A stretch of DNA of 64,000 bases from Burkholderiaceae bacterium (GTDB lineage Bacteria; Pseudomonadota; Gammaproteobacteria; Burkholderiales; Burkholderiaceae_C). Below the pieces are notes generated by a model. It ran no database searches. It worked only from the letters and a program-made list of their open reading frames with translations, and had not been told where the DNA came from. Position 1 is the stretch's first letter, and each line of letters begins with the position of its first letter. Location of the stretch: contig CAJYPV010000020.1 in NCBI GenBank assembly GCA_913776825.1, positions 62,001 to 126,000 of the forward strand, read 5' to 3'. Positions 37,090 to 45,963 of the stretch are shown here, in pieces. The translations under genes were made by a program, and so were the position numbers.

Positions 37090-38025
37090 ATGATGCATTC
37101 CGAAGAATTCGTGATCGCCACCCGTGAGAGCCGACTCGCGCTGTGGCAGGCCGAACATGTGCAGTCCCTGCTGCGGGAGCGAGGGTTGACGGTGTCGCTG
37201 CTGGGCATGACCACCCGTGGCGACCAGATCCTGGACCGCACCTTGTCCAAGGTGGGCGGCAAGGGTCTGTTCGTCAAGGAGCTGGAGACGGCGCTGGAAG
37301 ACGGGCGCGCGCATCTGGCCGTGCACTCGCTCAAGGATGTGCCGATGGAGCTGCCCGACGGCTTCACCCTGGCCGCCGTGCTCGACCGTGAAGACCCGCG
37401 CGATGCGCTGGTCTGCCCCGGTTATGCCAGCCTCGCGGATCTGCCGCAGGGCGCGTGTGTCGGCACCTCCAGCCTGCGCCGCGTGACGCAACTCCTGAAT
37501 GCGCGACCCGATCTGCAGGTCGAGCCGCTGCGCGGCAATCTGGACACGCGCCTGCGCAAGCTGGACGAGGGCCAGTACGACGCCATCGTGCTGGCCGCAG
37601 CGGGTCTCAAGCGGCTCGGCATGGCGCATCGCATCCGTCAGATCTTCAGCGAGGACGAGATGATTCCCTGCGCCGGCCAAGGCGCGCTGGGCATCGAGAT
37701 CCGCACCAGCCATCTGGCGCTTCGTCCGCATCTGGAGGCGCTGTCCCATGCACCGACCGGTCTCGCGGTGACGACGGAGCGCGCGGTCTCGCGCGCCCTG
37801 GGCGGCAGCTGCTCCATGCCGCTTGCCGCTCACGCCCGCTGGGGCGACGGCCAGCACCTGACGCTCGACGCGGCGTTGGGCCATCCGACCGATCCGGCTC
37901 GTCCGCTGCTGCGGGTGCGTCAGGCCGGCGTCGTGACCGATCTGGAATCGGCCGAAACGCTGGGCCGGGAAGCGGCGCAGGCGCTCAAGGATATGGGCGC
38001 GGATGACTATCTGCTCACGCCCTGA
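37090..38025 (+). CDS. hemC: Hydroxymethylbilane synthase (porphobilinogen deaminase)
   Basis: 311 residues from ATG 37090 (alternatives 37081 and 37093). Family motifs: [45 protein letters not shown], and the dipyrromethane-cofactor cysteine C241 in [11 protein letters not shown]. It polymerises four porphobilinogen units to hydroxymethylbilane in heme synthesis. It heads a run with hemD, hemX and hemY on the same strand. Confidence 0.96.
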   Translation: MMHSEEFVIATRESRLALWQAEHVQSLLRERGLTVSLLGMTTRGDQILDRTLSKVGGKGLFVKELETALEDGRAHLAVHSLKDVPMELPDGFTLAAVLDREDPRDALVCPGYASLADLPQGACVGTSSLRRVTQLLNARPDLQVEPLRGNLDTRLRKLDEGQYDAIVLAAAGLKRLGMAHRIRQIFSEDEMIPCAGQGALGIEIRTSHLALRPHLEALSHAPTGLAVTTERAVSRALGGSCSMPLAAHARWGDGQHLTLDAALGHPTDPARPLLRVRQAGVVTDLESAETLGREAAQALKDMGADDYLLTP

Positions 38026-38041
38026 GCGGCCCGAGCGATCG

Positions 38042-38974
38042 ATGACCGGCCCGGTCCGTCTGCTGCTGACCCGCCCCGAAGCGCAATCGGGCGACTGGGC
38101 GCAGCGGATGGCCGCGCTGGGCGTGCCCACCGCCTCGCTGCCGCTGATCGAGATCGCCGCCTCGGAGGATCCCGAACCTGCGCGGCGGGCCTGGCATCAA
38201 TTGGCCGAGGCGCGCGTGGTGATGTTCGTCAGCCCGAATGCGGTCGATGCCTTCTTCGCGCAACGGCCCAATGCCGAAGGCGAGGGCGAGGGTGGGGGCG
38301 GTCCGCTGCCCTGGCCGGCGCGCACGCTCGCGGCGACCGTCGGTCCCGGCAGCGCGCGCGCGCTCGAAGCGCAGGGCGTGCCGGCGAGCCAGATCGTCCA
38401 GCCGCCGCCGGATGCGCCCTCGCTGGATTCGGAGCACCTGTGGCCGGAACTGCAGCGGGTGGCGGGTCCGGACTGGTCGTCCGCACGGGCGCTGCTGGTG
38501 CGCGGCGATGGCGGTCGTGAATGGCTGGGCGACCGGCTGCGCGAGGCGGGTGCGCAGGTCGACGCCATCAGCGTCTATCACCGCCGGTGTCCGACGCTGG
38601 ATGGCGAGGGTCAGGCCTTGCTGCGCACCGCGCTGCAGCAGCCCGATCAGCATGTGTGGCTGTTCAGCAGCGCCGAAGCGATCGGCCACCTGGAAACCCT
38701 GGTCGCGCGCTTGAACGCGGTCGGCGCGCCCAGGCTGTCGCCGGAGTCCGGGACGCGCGCGCTTACGGCGGATCCAACGACGTGGAACGGCGACGCAGGG
38801 CCGGCATTGCCGTCCCCATGGCCGGGCGTGCGGGCGATCGCGACCCATGAGCGGATCGCCGCCCGCGCGCGGCGGCTCGGCCTGGCGCATGTGGTTTTGG
38901 TGCGACCGGATGCGGCGGCGGTGGCCACGGCATTCCGAGGGCTGTCGGGGGCGACCCTAGAATCGCCCAGGTGA
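38042..38974 (+). CDS. hemD: Uroporphyrinogen-III synthase
   Basis: 310 residues from ATG 38042, 16 bases after hemC. This weakly conserved family is supported by the opening [59 protein letters not shown], and the C-terminal [15 protein letters not shown]. It cyclises hydroxymethylbilane with inversion of ring D. About 40 residues in the second half (around 215-260, [15 protein letters not shown]) look like a lineage-specific insert. Its stop overlaps the hemX GTG start. Confidence 0.9.
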   Translation: MTGPVRLLLTRPEAQSGDWAQRMAALGVPTASLPLIEIAASEDPEPARRAWHQLAEARVVMFVSPNAVDAFFAQRPNAEGEGEGGGGPLPWPARTLAATVGPGSARALEAQGVPASQIVQPPPDAPSLDSEHLWPELQRVAGPDWSSARALLVRGDGGREWLGDRLREAGAQVDAISVYHRRCPTLDGEGQALLRTALQQPDQHVWLFSSAEAIGHLETLVARLNAVGAPRLSPESGTRALTADPTTWNGDAGPALPSPWPGVRAIATHERIAARARRLGLAHVVLVRPDAAAVATAFRGLSGATLESPR

Positions 38975-40098
38975 GCGAGACCAACACCCCCGTGGCCGAC
39001 GTTTCGTCGCCCACCCCCACCCCTGTCCCGAAATCCGGCGGCGCCACCTTGACGCAGGCGGTGATCGTCTGCGTCGGCCTGGTGGCCCTGCTGGCCCTGG
39101 GGCTGGCCTGGCAAAGCCAACAACGCCTGCGGCAGACCGAGCAGGAGCTGGTGCGCCGTCAGGAGACCAGCCGCAGCGAATCCACCATCGCCCGTGACCA
39201 GGCCCGGCAGGCGCAGGATCAGAGCCGCGACACCGCTGCCAAGGTCGCGCTGCTGGAGGCGCGTCTGGCGGAAGTCGCGCTGCAGCGCGAGCAGCTCGAG
39301 GTGCTGATGCAGTCCATGACCCGTTCTCGCGATGAGAACGTGGTGGGCGACATCGAAGCCTCCTTGCGCGTGGCCATGCAGCAGAGCGGCATCACCGGCA
39401 GCGTCGAGCCGCTGGTCGCTGCGCTGAGCCAGGCCGACGAGCGGCTGGCACGCTACAAGCAGCCGCGGCTGGAAGGCGTTCGTCGTGCCGTCTCGCGCGA
39501 TCTGGACCGGGTGAAGGCGGTCGGCGTGGTCGACCTGTCGTCACTGACGATCCGCCTGGATGAGGTGGTGCGCCAGATCGACGATCTGCCGCTGCTGGCG
39601 GTCGCGCAGGCCGGCCGGGAGCCGGGCGGCACGCCCGCTTCCGGGGCCAAGGCGCCCAAGCGGGCCGCAGCGGGCGCCACGCCGCCCTCAGGCGCGGCGT
39701 CCGACGCCGGCTGGTGGTCCCGCGCCTGGGACGATGCGGGCGACAAATGGAATCAGCTGTCGGCCGATGTCTGGCGCGAGGCGCGCGGTCTGCTGCGGGT
39801 CACCCGCATCGATCATCCGGAAGCGGCCTTGATCGCGCCGGAACAAAGTTTCTTCTTCCGCGAAAACCTCAAGCTGCGCTTGCTCAACGCCCGTCTGGCG
39901 TTGCTGAGCCGTCAGTTCGACACCGCGCAGGGCGACCTGCGTGAGGCCCAGGCGATGCTGGACCGCTACTTCGACGGGCGCTCGCGCAAGGTCACGGTGA
40001 CGGTCGAGTTGCTGAAGCAGGTGCAGGCCCAGTCGCGGCAGGTGCCGGTGCCTCGTCCGGAAGACACGCTCGCCGCGCTCAGCGCGGTGGCGCGTTGA
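38971..40098 (+). CDS. hemX: HemX-like membrane protein
   Basis: 375 residues. The GTG start at 38971 overlaps the hemD stop (GTGA). A short Pro/Ser tail precedes one membrane helix (about 28-48, AVIVCVGLVALLALGLAW). A coiled coil follows (QRLRQTEQELVRRQE... to about 125), then the HemX domain with LDEVVRQIDDLPLLA and WRGLLRVTRI-like WREARGLLRVTRIDHPEA. It is often annotated uroporphyrinogen-III C-methyltransferase, but there is no SAM-binding domain, so it is more likely structural or regulatory in heme synthesis. Confidence 0.9.
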   Translation: MSETNTPVADVSSPTPTPVPKSGGATLTQAVIVCVGLVALLALGLAWQSQQRLRQTEQELVRRQETSRSESTIARDQARQAQDQSRDTAAKVALLEARLAEVALQREQLEVLMQSMTRSRDENVVGDIEASLRVAMQQSGITGSVEPLVAALSQADERLARYKQPRLEGVRRAVSRDLDRVKAVGVVDLSSLTIRLDEVVRQIDDLPLLAVAQAGREPGGTPASGAKAPKRAAAGATPPSGAASDAGWWSRAWDDAGDKWNQLSADVWREARGLLRVTRIDHPEAALIAPEQSFFFRENLKLRLLNARLALLSRQFDTAQGDLREAQAMLDRYFDGRSRKVTVTVELLKQVQAQSRQVPVPRPEDTLAALSAVAR

Positions 40099-40108
40099 AG
40101 GGGTCGCC

Positions 40109-41356
40109 ATGCGGATGGTGATCTGGCTGGTCCTGCTGTTCGTCGCCGCCGTGGTGGCGGCGCTCACGCTGGGCAACAACGATGGTCTGGCCAGCTTCTA
40201 TTGGCGCGGCTGGCGCATGGACCTGTCGCTCAATCTGTTCCTGCTGCTGCTGTTCGCCGGCTGCTTCGCGCTGATGACGCTGATGCAGACGCTGGATGCG
40301 CTGCTCACGCTGCCCAAACGGGCGCGGTTGTGGCGCATGGCCCAGCGCGAGCGCAGTGCGCAGATCGCGTTGCGGGATGCGCTGGCCGAGTTCTTCGGCG
40401 CTCGCTACAGCCGCGCGCAGAAGGCCGCGCAGCGCGCGCTCAACATCCAGTCGATGACGCCCGATCTGGCGCAGGACGGCGCCTTCATGGCGCTGGCGCA
40501 TCTGGTTGCGGCGCAAAGCGCGCACCGCTTGCAGGATCGGCGTGGTCGGGATGAGCATTTGCGTCAGGCCTTGCAACTCGCGCAGAGCAGCGCAGGCGGA
40601 CGAGCGCAGGAAGAGGGCGCCCGGCTGCTGGCGGCTGAATGGGCGCTGGATGATCGCGATGCCCAGCGCGCGCTGGCTCTGCTGGGCGAGCTCAATCCCG
40701 GCGTGGCACGTCGCACCCAGGCCTTGCGCCTGAAGCTGCAGGGCAGTCGTCTGGCGATGCAACCGCTCGAAGCGCTGCGCACCGCGCGCTTGCTCGCCAA
40801 GCATCAGGGCTTCTCGAAATCGGCGGCGCAGGGCTTGTTGCGCTCGCTGGCGTGCGAAGCGCTCGACACCGCGCGGGACATCGACCAACTCCGCAGCATC
40901 TGGCAGCAATTGGATGCGGCGGATCGACGTGATGTCTTCGTGGCCTCCCGTGCCGCGCATTGCGCCGCCGCGCTCGGCGCGCCGGAGGATGGCCGCGGCT
41001 GGCTGCGACCGTTCTGGGAATCGATCGGCGAGCAGGGCGACGATGAACGCCAGGCGTTGGCCGAAGCGCTGGTGCCGTGCGTGCCCGGTCTGGGCCCGGA
41101 ATGGCTGCAGCGGCTCGAGGGCGCGGTGCAGCGCTTCCCTCGCGATGTGACGCTCGCTTATGCGTTGGGCCATGCGCTGGCCGAGCGCCAGTTGTGGGGC
41201 AAGGCGCGAATGATGCTGGAGCAGGCGGGCGGCGATCGCGGACTGTCGGTGACGGCGCGTCGGCGCAGTTGGTTGCGACTGGCCGAAATGGCGGAGAACG
41301 ACGGCGATATCGAACGTCGCGCCCGGTGTTTCGAGGCCGCGGCCACGCTGGGGTGA
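40109..41356 (+). CDS. hemY: HemY-type heme biosynthesis-associated TPR protein
   Basis: 415 residues, 10 bases after hemX. Two N-terminal membrane helices (about 3-21 and 41-62) with the HemY_N sequence ALTLGNNDGLASFYWRGWRMDLS are followed by TPR-like helices (LAEFFGARYSRAQKAAQRAL and on). This is proteobacterial HemY, the inner-membrane TPR protein of the hemCDXY operon, not the unrelated protoporphyrinogen oxidase of the same name. Its exact role is not settled. Confidence 0.92.
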   Translation: MRMVIWLVLLFVAAVVAALTLGNNDGLASFYWRGWRMDLSLNLFLLLLFAGCFALMTLMQTLDALLTLPKRARLWRMAQRERSAQIALRDALAEFFGARYSRAQKAAQRALNIQSMTPDLAQDGAFMALAHLVAAQSAHRLQDRRGRDEHLRQALQLAQSSAGGRAQEEGARLLAAEWALDDRDAQRALALLGELNPGVARRTQALRLKLQGSRLAMQPLEALRTARLLAKHQGFSKSAAQGLLRSLACEALDTARDIDQLRSIWQQLDAADRRDVFVASRAAHCAAALGAPEDGRGWLRPFWESIGEQGDDERQALAEALVPCVPGLGPEWLQRLEGAVQRFPRDVTLAYALGHALAERQLWGKARMMLEQAGGDRGLSVTARRRSWLRLAEMAENDGDIERRARCFEAAATLG

Positions 41357-41408
41357 GCGCGTCGAGGCCTGCATTCGAAGAATCTCTTGATGAAAATTGC
41401 AGAGATTC

Positions 41409-41438
41409 TTGCGCAGGTCTGAAAATGCATGCTATAGT
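41409..41438 (+). promoter_or_regulatory. Promoter of the tRNA-Arg pair
   Basis: TTGCGC at 41409-41414 and TATAGT at 41433-41438 with an 18-base spacer. The first tRNA starts 13 bases after the -10 box. The surrounding sequence is clearly more A/T-rich than the neighbourhood. Confidence 0.65.
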
Positions 41439-41450
41439 CACATTCTTTCA

Positions 41451-41527
41451 GCGGCTGTAGCTCAGTTGGATAGAGTACTTGGCTACGAACCAAGGGGTCG
41501 TGGGTTCGAATCCTGCCAGCCGCACCA
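41451..41527 (+). tRNA. tRNA-Arg (anticodon ACG), first copy
   Basis: 77 bases. Acceptor GCGGCTG pairs with CAGCCGC; encoded ACCA end. D arm AGCTCAGTTGGATAGAGT, anticodon stem-loop CTTGG-CTACGAA-CCAAG with anticodon ACG (A34 normally edited to inosine), TPsiC loop GGTTCGAATCC. Confidence 0.97.
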
Positions 41528-41533
41528 GAAATA

Positions 41534-41563
41534 TTGAAAGTCCGGAGTCATCTGGATTTTCAA
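41534..41563 (+). other. Hairpin in the spacer between the two tRNA genes
   Basis: TTGAAAGTCC ... GGATTTTCAA forms a 10-bp stem with one G-T pair. It is followed by AGGAAGTAAAAG, not a T run, so it is more likely a processing or attenuation structure than a terminator. Confidence 0.4.
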
Positions 41564-41643
41564 GGAAGTAAAAGAAAAACCAACAACAATAAAAACCAGA
41601 GTTTGCTTGCCACGACGGCAATCTCTGATCGGTAAAAAGTCGC

Positions 41644-41720
41644 GCGGCTGTAGCTCAGTTGGATAGAGTACTTGGCTACGAACCAAGGGGTCGTGGGTTC
41701 GAATCCTGCCAGCCGCACCA
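41644..41720 (+). tRNA. tRNA-Arg (anticodon ACG), second copy
   Basis: Identical in all 77 bases to the copy at 41451. It lies 116 bases downstream with no new promoter obvious, so the pair is probably one transcript ending at the terminator at 41726. Confidence 0.97.
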
Positions 41721-41725
41721 AATCA

Positions 41726-41760
41726 AAAGACCAGCATCGAAAGATGCTGGTCTTTTTCTT
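41726..41760 (+). terminator. Rho-independent terminator of the tRNA-Arg pair
   Basis: AAAGACCAGCATC-GAAA-GATGCTGGTCTTTTTCTT: a perfect stem with a GAAA tetraloop and a T run. Confidence 0.9.
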
Positions 41761-41998
41761 TTGGCCCATGCGTTTGATGTGTTTGATGGGTGTGATGTTT
41801 TTGATGTGGATGGCGCCGCCAGTGAGCATCGGCATCGCGACATGACACGTCGACGCCTGCCGCGTTGCATGGCGGTTCAGGACTGCGAACAGAACTTTTC
41901 CTTTGATGCACTGCTCGGCGCTCGCCCGAGTCGAGGGTGACGCGAATGGGCGATCCGAGGTCCGATCGCTCGACCCAAACAACGTCAAAGGAAATCAG

Positions 41999-42658
41999 AT
42001 GAACTTTTTCAGCATGAGCAACGCGCCCTGGATGCAGCCCCCATGCATGCGCGGCATGGGCGGCGGTTACGGACAGGGCTTCTTCGGTGGCGGGCGCCAG
42101 CTGGGTTATGGCCTGGCCGGCTCGATGATGGGCCATTGCGCGCATGGCATGTGGGGCGGCTGGGGCGGCTTCGGTCAGCACGGCCATCACGGGCATCATC
42201 ATCATGACGGCGGTGTGGGCGGTGGCGACAAGTGCCACGGCGGTCACGGTGCTCACGCCCAGCACGGCGAAGGCGGCTGGGACGCCGCCAAGGGCGGTTA
42301 CGTCGTGGGAAAGGGCGGTCAGTTGGACGTGAAGGTCGGAAAGTCCGATGCCGCCAACAACAACAAGATGCAGTACCGCGTCGGTGAGGGCGACTGGAAG
42401 GACATCGGCTACTCCAAGAGCGAAGGCACCACCGCGTCGATCAAGGCGCCTCCCGGCTCCACGGTGCAGTTCCGCATCAACAGCGGCGGCGATAACTTCC
42501 AGGCGGGAACCACCAAGAACGTCGACGGCATCGACCATGGCCGGGTCAGCACCTCTAATGGCAAAACCCAGCTGTCGTTTGAGGACCAGCGAGGCGGCGG
42601 TGATCGCGACTACAACGACGCCCGCATCGAAATCACGAACGCACGCCGACGCCACTGA
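41999..42658 (+). CDS. His/Gly-rich protein with DUF4114-like C-terminal domain
   Basis: 219 residues from ATG 41999 with AAGGA upstream. Residues 1-95 are dominated by Gly, His and Met (CMRGMGGGYGQGFFGGG, HGHHGHHHHDGG), a composition suited to metal binding. There is no signal peptide. The C-terminal ~115 residues form a beta-rich domain with GTTASIKAPPGSTVQFRINS and ending GGGDRDYNDARIEI. The GGGDRDxND motif is the hallmark of DUF4114 domains, often found at the C-terminus of secreted calcium-binding proteins. Export by a type I system is possible but no transporter is nearby. It has its own terminator at 42741. Function is unknown. Confidence 0.7.
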   Translation: MNFFSMSNAPWMQPPCMRGMGGGYGQGFFGGGRQLGYGLAGSMMGHCAHGMWGGWGGFGQHGHHGHHHHDGGVGGGDKCHGGHGAHAQHGEGGWDAAKGGYVVGKGGQLDVKVGKSDAANNNKMQYRVGEGDWKDIGYSKSEGTTASIKAPPGSTVQFRINSGGDNFQAGTTKNVDGIDHGRVSTSNGKTQLSFEDQRGGGDRDYNDARIEITNARRRH

Positions 42659-42740
42659 GCGAGCGGCTCCCGTCGACCGGTCTCCGGCCCGCAACGAGGA
42701 TGAATGGGCGAGGATCTTTCTCCCGCATTGACTGACAGCG

Positions 42741-42775
42741 ATGGCCAGCGCCTCACCGCGCTGGCCATTTTTTTC
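42741..42775 (+). terminator. Rho-independent terminator
   Basis: ATGGCCAGCG-CCTCACCG-CGCTGGCCATTTTTTTC, a strong stem with a seven-T run. It lies between the His/Gly-rich gene and greB. Confidence 0.88.
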
Positions 42776-42858
42776 GTGCGGCGCACCTGCGTCGCCGCGC
42801 GGTGGCGATCATCCCGCGCCGTTGCGGTCCCTGACCCCGCGCGCGGCCGCGCTCGCGA

Positions 42859-42864
42859 CACAAT
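42859..42864 (+). promoter_or_regulatory. Putative -10 box close to the greB start
   Basis: CACAAT 7 bases before ATG 42872, with no Shine-Dalgarno. Same spacing as seen for hemC and lldD. Confidence 0.35.
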
Positions 42865-42871
42865 ACGGCCC

Positions 42872-43438
42872 ATGAGCAAGGCCTTCACCAAGGAATCCGA
42901 CCAGGACGGCGAGGACGACGACAGCCCGTCGCTGCCCGCGTTGCCGCAAGGCACCCGCAACTACATGACGCCCGCCGGCTATGCGCGCTTGCGGGCGGAG
43001 TTCATGCAACTGTTGGATGTCGAGCGCCCGAAGATCGTCGAGATCGTGTCGTGGGCCGCCAAGAACGGCGACCGCTCGGAGAACGGCGACTATCTCTACG
43101 GCAAGAAGCGTCTGCGGGAGATTGATCGTCGCCTGCGCTTCCTGACCAAGCGACTGGACATCGCGGAGGTGGTCGACCCCAGCGCGCATCACGGCAGCGA
43201 CCAGATCTTCTTCGGTGCCACCGTGACCTATGCCAATGCCAAAGGTGAAGAGCGCACCATCACCATCAAAGGCATCGACGAGTCGGACAGCCTGGCCGGG
43301 GAGGTGAGCTGGGTCTCACCCATCGCCCGCACCTTGTTGAAAACCCGTGAGGGCGACGAACTGCAGCTCGTTACGCCGGTGGGCGTGGAGCCGATCGAAG
43401 TCGTCGAGGTGCGTTACCCCAAGCCCGCCGCTGACTGA
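42872..43438 (+). CDS. greB: Transcription elongation factor GreB
   Basis: 188 residues from ATG 42872. After an acidic ~28-residue N-terminal extension comes the GreA/B coiled coil: NYMTPAGYARLRAEFMQLL, and VSWAAKNGDRSENGDYLYGKKRLREIDRRLRFL with the acidic tip residues D and E. The C-terminal FKBP-like domain holds FFGATVTYAN and SWVSPIARTLLKTREGDE. GYLYGK-type wording (NGDYLYGKKRLREID) separates GreB from GreA. It rescues backtracked RNA polymerase by stimulating transcript cleavage. Confidence 0.94.
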   Translation: MSKAFTKESDQDGEDDDSPSLPALPQGTRNYMTPAGYARLRAEFMQLLDVERPKIVEIVSWAAKNGDRSENGDYLYGKKRLREIDRRLRFLTKRLDIAEVVDPSAHHGSDQIFFGATVTYANAKGEERTITIKGIDESDSLAGEVSWVSPIARTLLKTREGDELQLVTPVGVEPIEVVEVRYPKPAAD

Positions 43439-43476
43439 TCCGATCCCTCGCGGGAAGAAGGCCGCGCCGGCCCGAG

Positions 43477-45741
43477 TCAGGGCTTGACCCGCCAGACCCG
43501 CATCACGGCGCTGGCGCGCTTCAAGGTGCGCAAGGTGTCCGCCAGGTGCAGTCGATCGCGCACGGCGAGCAGCAAGGTCATCTCGGCGGTTTCGCGCTCT
43601 TGGGAATCGTCGCTCATGGCGATGTGGGTGATGTCCGCTTCGGCGCTGCTGACGGCCGTGGCGATCTGGGCGAGCACGCCCTTGCCGTTGCGCATCAACA
43701 CGCCCACTTCGGCTTCGAAGCTGCGGGACAGTTCGTCGGCCCAGCCGACCGAGATCCAATGCTCGCTGTCGCGCTGGAACAGTCGGCGACCGACCGCGCA
43801 TTCGGCGGTGTGGACCAGCAGGCCTTCACCGCGGCCCAGGTAGCCCTTGATGTCGTCGCCCGGGATCGGGCGGCAGCAGGTGGCCAGCCGCACCGACGCG
43901 CCTTCGCTGCCATCCAGCAGCACCAGGCCTTGCGCGGGCGCGTCGTCGGTGGCGAAGCGGCCCATGGTCAGCAGCACCGCATCCGGGCGCTGGCCTTGCT
44001 CGGACAGTGAGCGCGCCAGCTTCTTGGCGACGATGCCGGCGATCTTGCGGCCCAGGCCGATTTCCACCAGCAACTCATCGACATGCCGATTGCCCGCCCA
44101 GCGGGCCAGGTCTTGCCAGAGCTGCGCGGCGGACTCGTCCGCCTCGTTGAGGCTGGGCAGCGCCAGGCCTTCGGCCCTCAGCGCCTGAGCGAGCATCTTG
44201 TGGCCGAGCTCGCGGGATTCTTCCTGCTCCAAATTCTTCAGGAAGTGGCGGATCTTGGATCGGGCCCGGCCGGTGCGCACAAAGCTCAGCCAGGCCGGAT
44301 TGGGGCGGGCACCCGCGGCGGTGACGATCTCGATCACATCGCCACTGCGCAGCTCGGTGCGCAGCGGCACCGGTTCGCCATTGACCTTGGCGGCGACGCA
44401 GTGGTCGCCCACATCCGAGTGGATCGCATAGGCGAAGTCCACGGGTGTCGCGCCCTTGGGCAGCGCCATGATCTTGGATTTCGGGGTGAACACATAGACC
44501 GCGTCCGGGAACAGGTCGATCTTGACGTGCTCCAGGAACTCGGTGGCATCGCGGGTTTCGTCCTGGATGTCCAGCAGCGACTGCAGCCAGCGCGATCCCA
44601 GTTGCTGAGCGCCCTTGGCGTCGCTCTTGCTCTTGTACAGCCAGTGCGCCGCCACGCCCTTTTCGGCGACCATGTGCATCGCTTCAGTCCGCATCTGGAA
44701 TTCGACCGGCGTGCCCAGCGGGCTCACCAGTGTGGTGTGCAGCGACTGGTAGCCGTTGGGCTTGGGAATGGCGATGTAGTCCTTGAAGCGGCCCGGCTGC
44801 GGCTTGTAGAGCTGATGCAGCACGCCGAGCGACCAATAACACTGCGGCAGGTCCTGCACGATCACGCGGAAGCCGAAGATGTCGCTCACCTGCGCGAAGC
44901 TGAGGTGCTTCTCGCGCATCTTCTTGTAGATGGAGAACAGCGTCTTCTCGCGGCCCTGCACCTCCACCCGGAGATTGGCTTCGGAGAACGCCTTCAGCAC
45001 ATCCCGCTCGATCCGCGAGACCAGATCCCGCCGATGTCCCCGCGCCTTGGTGACGGCCTTGGCCAGCGCGCCGTGGCGCCAGGGATGGATGTACTGGAAC
45101 GACAGCTCCTGCAGTTCGCGATAGATCTCGTTCAGGCCGAGCCGATGCGCGATGGGCGCGTAGATGTCGAGCGTCTCACGGGCGATGCGGCGGCGCTTGT
45201 CGAAGGCCATGTGCTGCATCGTGCGCATGTTGTGCAGCCGATCCGCCAGCTTGATCAGGATGACGCGCACATCCCGCGCCATGGCCAGCAGCATCTTGCG
45301 GAAGCTCTCGGCCTGGGATTCCTCGCGGGTCGAGAACTGCAGCTTGTCGAGCTTGGTCAGCCCGTCGACCAATTCCGCAGTGGGCGCCTCGAAGCGCTCG
45401 ATCAGCTCGGTCTTGGTGACGCCGCAATCCTCCATCGCATCGTGCATCAGCGCGGCCATGATCGCCTGCGCATCCAGGCGCCAGTCGGCGCACAGGCCGG
45501 CGACGGCGATCGGATGGGTGATGTAGGGCTCGCCGCTGGCGCGGAACTGGCCGAGGTGGGCTTCGTCCGCGAACTTGTAGGCCTCGCGGATGCGCTTGAC
45601 GTCCGCCTTGGGGAGATAGTGGAGCCGGGAGACCAGCGCATCGAAGGAGGAGGCCTCGGTCGATGGGGCGGACGTGACCTTGGGCCCGGCGAGGCCGGTC
45701 AGGCCGGGAATGTGAGCGGTAGCGAAGGAGCGGAGACCCAT
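43477..45741 (-). CDS. spoT: Bifunctional (p)ppGpp synthetase/hydrolase SpoT
   Basis: 754 residues. The hydrolase HD domain is intact (ALMHDAMEDC, LIKLADRLHNMRTM). The synthetase domain has GRFKDYIAIPKPNGYQSLHTT, then VEFQMRTEAMH and GVAAHWLYK. TGS domain (TPVDFAYAIHSDVGDHC), a zinc-finger/helical region with TCCRPIPGDDIKGYLGRG, and a C-terminal ACT domain (FEAEVGVLMRNGKGVLAQIA) follow. It sets (p)ppGpp levels in the stringent response. It lies downstream of gmk-rpoZ, as in E. coli, but a terminator separates it from rpoZ, and a TAAATT box lies 6 bases before its ATG, which suggests its own promoter. Confidence 0.94.
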   Translation of the reverse strand: MGLRSFATAHIPGLTGLAGPKVTSAPSTEASSFDALVSRLHYLPKADVKRIREAYKFADEAHLGQFRASGEPYITHPIAVAGLCADWRLDAQAIMAALMHDAMEDCGVTKTELIERFEAPTAELVDGLTKLDKLQFSTREESQAESFRKMLLAMARDVRVILIKLADRLHNMRTMQHMAFDKRRRIARETLDIYAPIAHRLGLNEIYRELQELSFQYIHPWRHGALAKAVTKARGHRRDLVSRIERDVLKAFSEANLRVEVQGREKTLFSIYKKMREKHLSFAQVSDIFGFRVIVQDLPQCYWSLGVLHQLYKPQPGRFKDYIAIPKPNGYQSLHTTLVSPLGTPVEFQMRTEAMHMVAEKGVAAHWLYKSKSDAKGAQQLGSRWLQSLLDIQDETRDATEFLEHVKIDLFPDAVYVFTPKSKIMALPKGATPVDFAYAIHSDVGDHCVAAKVNGEPVPLRTELRSGDVIEIVTAAGARPNPAWLSFVRTGRARSKIRHFLKNLEQEESRELGHKMLAQALRAEGLALPSLNEADESAAQLWQDLARWAGNRHVDELLVEIGLGRKIAGIVAKKLARSLSEQGQRPDAVLLTMGRFATDDAPAQGLVLLDGSEGASVRLATCCRPIPGDDIKGYLGRGEGLLVHTAECAVGRRLFQRDSEHWISVGWADELSRSFEAEVGVLMRNGKGVLAQIATAVSSAEADITHIAMSDDSQERETAEMTLLLAVRDRLHLADTLRTLKRASAVMRVWRVKP

Positions 45742-45747
45742 GCTCCG

Positions 45748-45753
45748 AATTTA
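45748..45753 (-). promoter_or_regulatory. Putative -10 box close to the spoT start
   Basis: TAAATT on the minus strand, 6 bases before ATG 45741. A CGGAG sequence sits in the spacer, so this case could also be a short-leader mRNA. Confidence 0.4.
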
Positions 45754-45863
45754 CCGCATGGATCCGGGGCTTTCGGGGCTGGGGTCACTTTCGGTCACCA
45801 AGCAGATCGTCGGATGATCGAGTCATTGACGGGACGATGCTGCAGCGTCGCGTCCGAAGCATG

Positions 45864-45886
45864 AAAAAGGCGCCCGAAGGCGCCTG
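45864..45886 (-). terminator. Rho-independent terminator after rpoZ
   Basis: On the minus strand, AGGCGCC-TTCG-GGCGCCTTTTTC. A UUCG tetraloop stem with a T run, 77 bases after the rpoZ stop. Confidence 0.88.
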
Positions 45887-45963
45887 GTCATGTGAAGCGG
45901 GGTGGGCGGGGAAGGGCGCTCAGCGCGCGCGGCCACCGACCGCTGGGCCGTGCGGCGTGGGTC

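Noticed and set aside
38971..40098. Annotation of hemX as uroporphyrinogen-III C-methyltransferase
   Set aside because: There is no SAM-binding methyltransferase domain; the protein is one membrane helix plus a coiled coil and the HemX domain.
41451..41720. Integrated element or att site at the tandem tRNA-Arg genes
   Set aside because: No integrase, partial tRNA copy or foreign genes flank the pair; the neighbours are ordinary chromosomal genes.
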